Below are positions 63,400 through 64,000 of a stretch of DNA of 64,000 nt, in pieces. The position numbers and the translations under genes are program-made. Location of the stretch: the NCBI GenBank assembly GCA_019090615.1, contig JAHRVQ010000006.1, forward strand, positions 62,001 through 126,000. The letters are read 5' to 3'. The stretch is from Pseudomonadales bacterium. Its GTDB lineage: Bacteria; Pseudomonadota; Gammaproteobacteria; Pseudomonadales; Azotimanducaceae. Positions within the stretch are counted from its first letter, which is position 1; the number at the start of each line of letters is the position of its first letter. The notes under the pieces are model-generated. The model was not told the DNA's origin and ran no database searches. It saw only the letters and a list, made by a program, of their open reading frames with translations.

Positions 63400-64000
63400 A
63401 TATGAATAACAGCCACCCTAAGATACTCATCGTTGACGACGAACCGAAAAATCTTTATGTACTACAACGCCTGTTAGAATCGCTTGAGCTAACGATTATT
63501 GAAGCAAGCTCTGGTCAGGCGGCACTCAAACAAGCCCTTTATCATGACTTTTTTTTGATTCTGATGGATGCGAAGATGCCGGACATGAGCGGCTTCGAAA
63601 CCGCTAGACTGCTTAATGGCATGAAGGATACTGACCATATCCCTATAATTTTTGTCACGGCTCATGATAGCGATGATATTTCTGCGCTGGAAGGTTACGA
63701 TTCTGGTGCCGTAGACTACATCACCAAACCCATAGAACCCACCTCTCTTATCAGTAAAGTATCCGTATTCAAACGACTCTGGGTGCAACAAATTGAACTC
63801 AAGCAATATAACCAGGAGCTGGAAGATTTTACTCGGGTGGTATCACACGATCTTAAACAGCCATTAAACAGCATTATCGGTTTATCCACCCAGGTACTAC
63901 GAAAAAACGTTAAAAACCTCGACCAAAGAAATAAAGATATGCTGGAAATTGTCATCGCCAGCGGCAAACGCATGTCAGATATGGTCAATAGTTTGCTTAG
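63396..64000 (+). CDS. receiver–histidine kinase (cut by window end)
   Basis: 201 codons are visible from ATG 63396 with no stop. N-terminal receiver (about 8–125) with acidic pocket DDE, phospho-Asp58 in LMDAKMP and Lys111 in YITKP. Then a coiled linker (QQIELKQYNQELEDF) and a HisKA domain with phospho-His151 in VVSHDLKQPLNSI. The ATPase domain lies beyond the window. The architecture is a soluble receiver–kinase. ATGA overlap with the cheB-like gene indicates one operon of hybrid kinase–cheR–cheB–this gene. Confidence 0.9.
   Translation, partial: MNMNNSHPKILIVDDEPKNLYVLQRLLESLELTIIEASSGQAALKQALYHDFFLILMDAKMPDMSGFETARLLNGMKDTDHIPIIFVTAHDSDDISALEGYDSGAVDYITKPIEPTSLISKVSVFKRLWVQQIELKQYNQELEDFTRVVSHDLKQPLNSIIGLSTQVLRKNVKNLDQRNKDMLEIVIASGKRMSDMVNSLL

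Noticed and set aside
1-64000. tRNA, rRNA, CRISPR, prophage, integron or IS elements
   Set aside because: No cloverleaf T-loop sequences, regular spaced repeats, transposase, integrase or terminal inverted repeats were seen. The 4-kb ranges without named features are all filled by recognised genes.

Overview
The window looks like chromosomal core DNA of a free-living, non-enteric gammaproteobacterium. I infer this from gene order, not from any database search. The order queG–nnr–tsaE–amiB–mutL–miaA–hfq–hflX–hflK is the classical gammaproteobacterial block. The run rhdA–psd / fimX–serB–(ytjB)–parC–parE–DUF1249, followed by waaA–FAD oxidoreductase–aldo/keto reductase–hldE–LPS core genes–waaC–waaF–ilvE–glnE, follows the order I remember from Pseudomonas aeruginosa, with some genes missing (yqiA, cpdA, nudF, tolC, msbA, waaL). 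Coding density is high. I saw no rRNA, tRNA, CRISPR array, prophage or insertion sequence.

Layout. (1) 1–9350, minus strand: nnr, tsaE, amiB, mutL, miaA, hfq, hflX and a truncated hflK, covering metabolite repair, tRNA modification, wall hydrolysis, mismatch repair, RNA chaperone and membrane proteolysis control. (2) 9351–15796: queG, orn, rhdA, psd and the EF-P modification set efp/epmA/epmB. (3) 15936–25864: a FimX-like degenerate GGDEF/EAL protein, serB, a YtjB/AhpA-like membrane protein, topoisomerase IV (parC, parE) and a DUF1249 protein. (4) 26057–42766: lipid A/LPS inner-core assembly: waaA, hldE, an LpxL-type acyltransferase, a WapH-like glycosyltransferase, a WapO-like carbamoyltransferase, three LPS-kinase-fold genes, a double-length WaaG, waaC and waaF. 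(5) 42867–52857: ilvE, glnE, a PilB/GspE-family ATPase, argA, ilvD and yehS. (6) 52991–56845: prpF and acnD (2-methylcitrate cycle) without prpB/prpC beside them. (7) 57283–64000: a signalling cassette of a triple-CHASE3 hybrid histidine kinase, CheR, a CheB with no receiver domain, and a receiver–histidine kinase cut by the window end.

The most unusual items are: the in-frame tandem WaaG–WaaG fusion; a 12-bp tandem repeat at the waaP/kinase junction that is read in two frames at once; an epmA with no canonical start codon (efp/epmA junction TAATC where TAATG would be expected); Hfq with Ser at the highly conserved His57; and the orphan CheR/CheB–hybrid-kinase cassette. A recurring theme is short (11–19 bp) tandem duplications, in many gaps and at gene ends and sometimes inside genes, which suggests slippage-type expansion is common here. 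Non-ATG starts (TTG/GTG) are also frequent.
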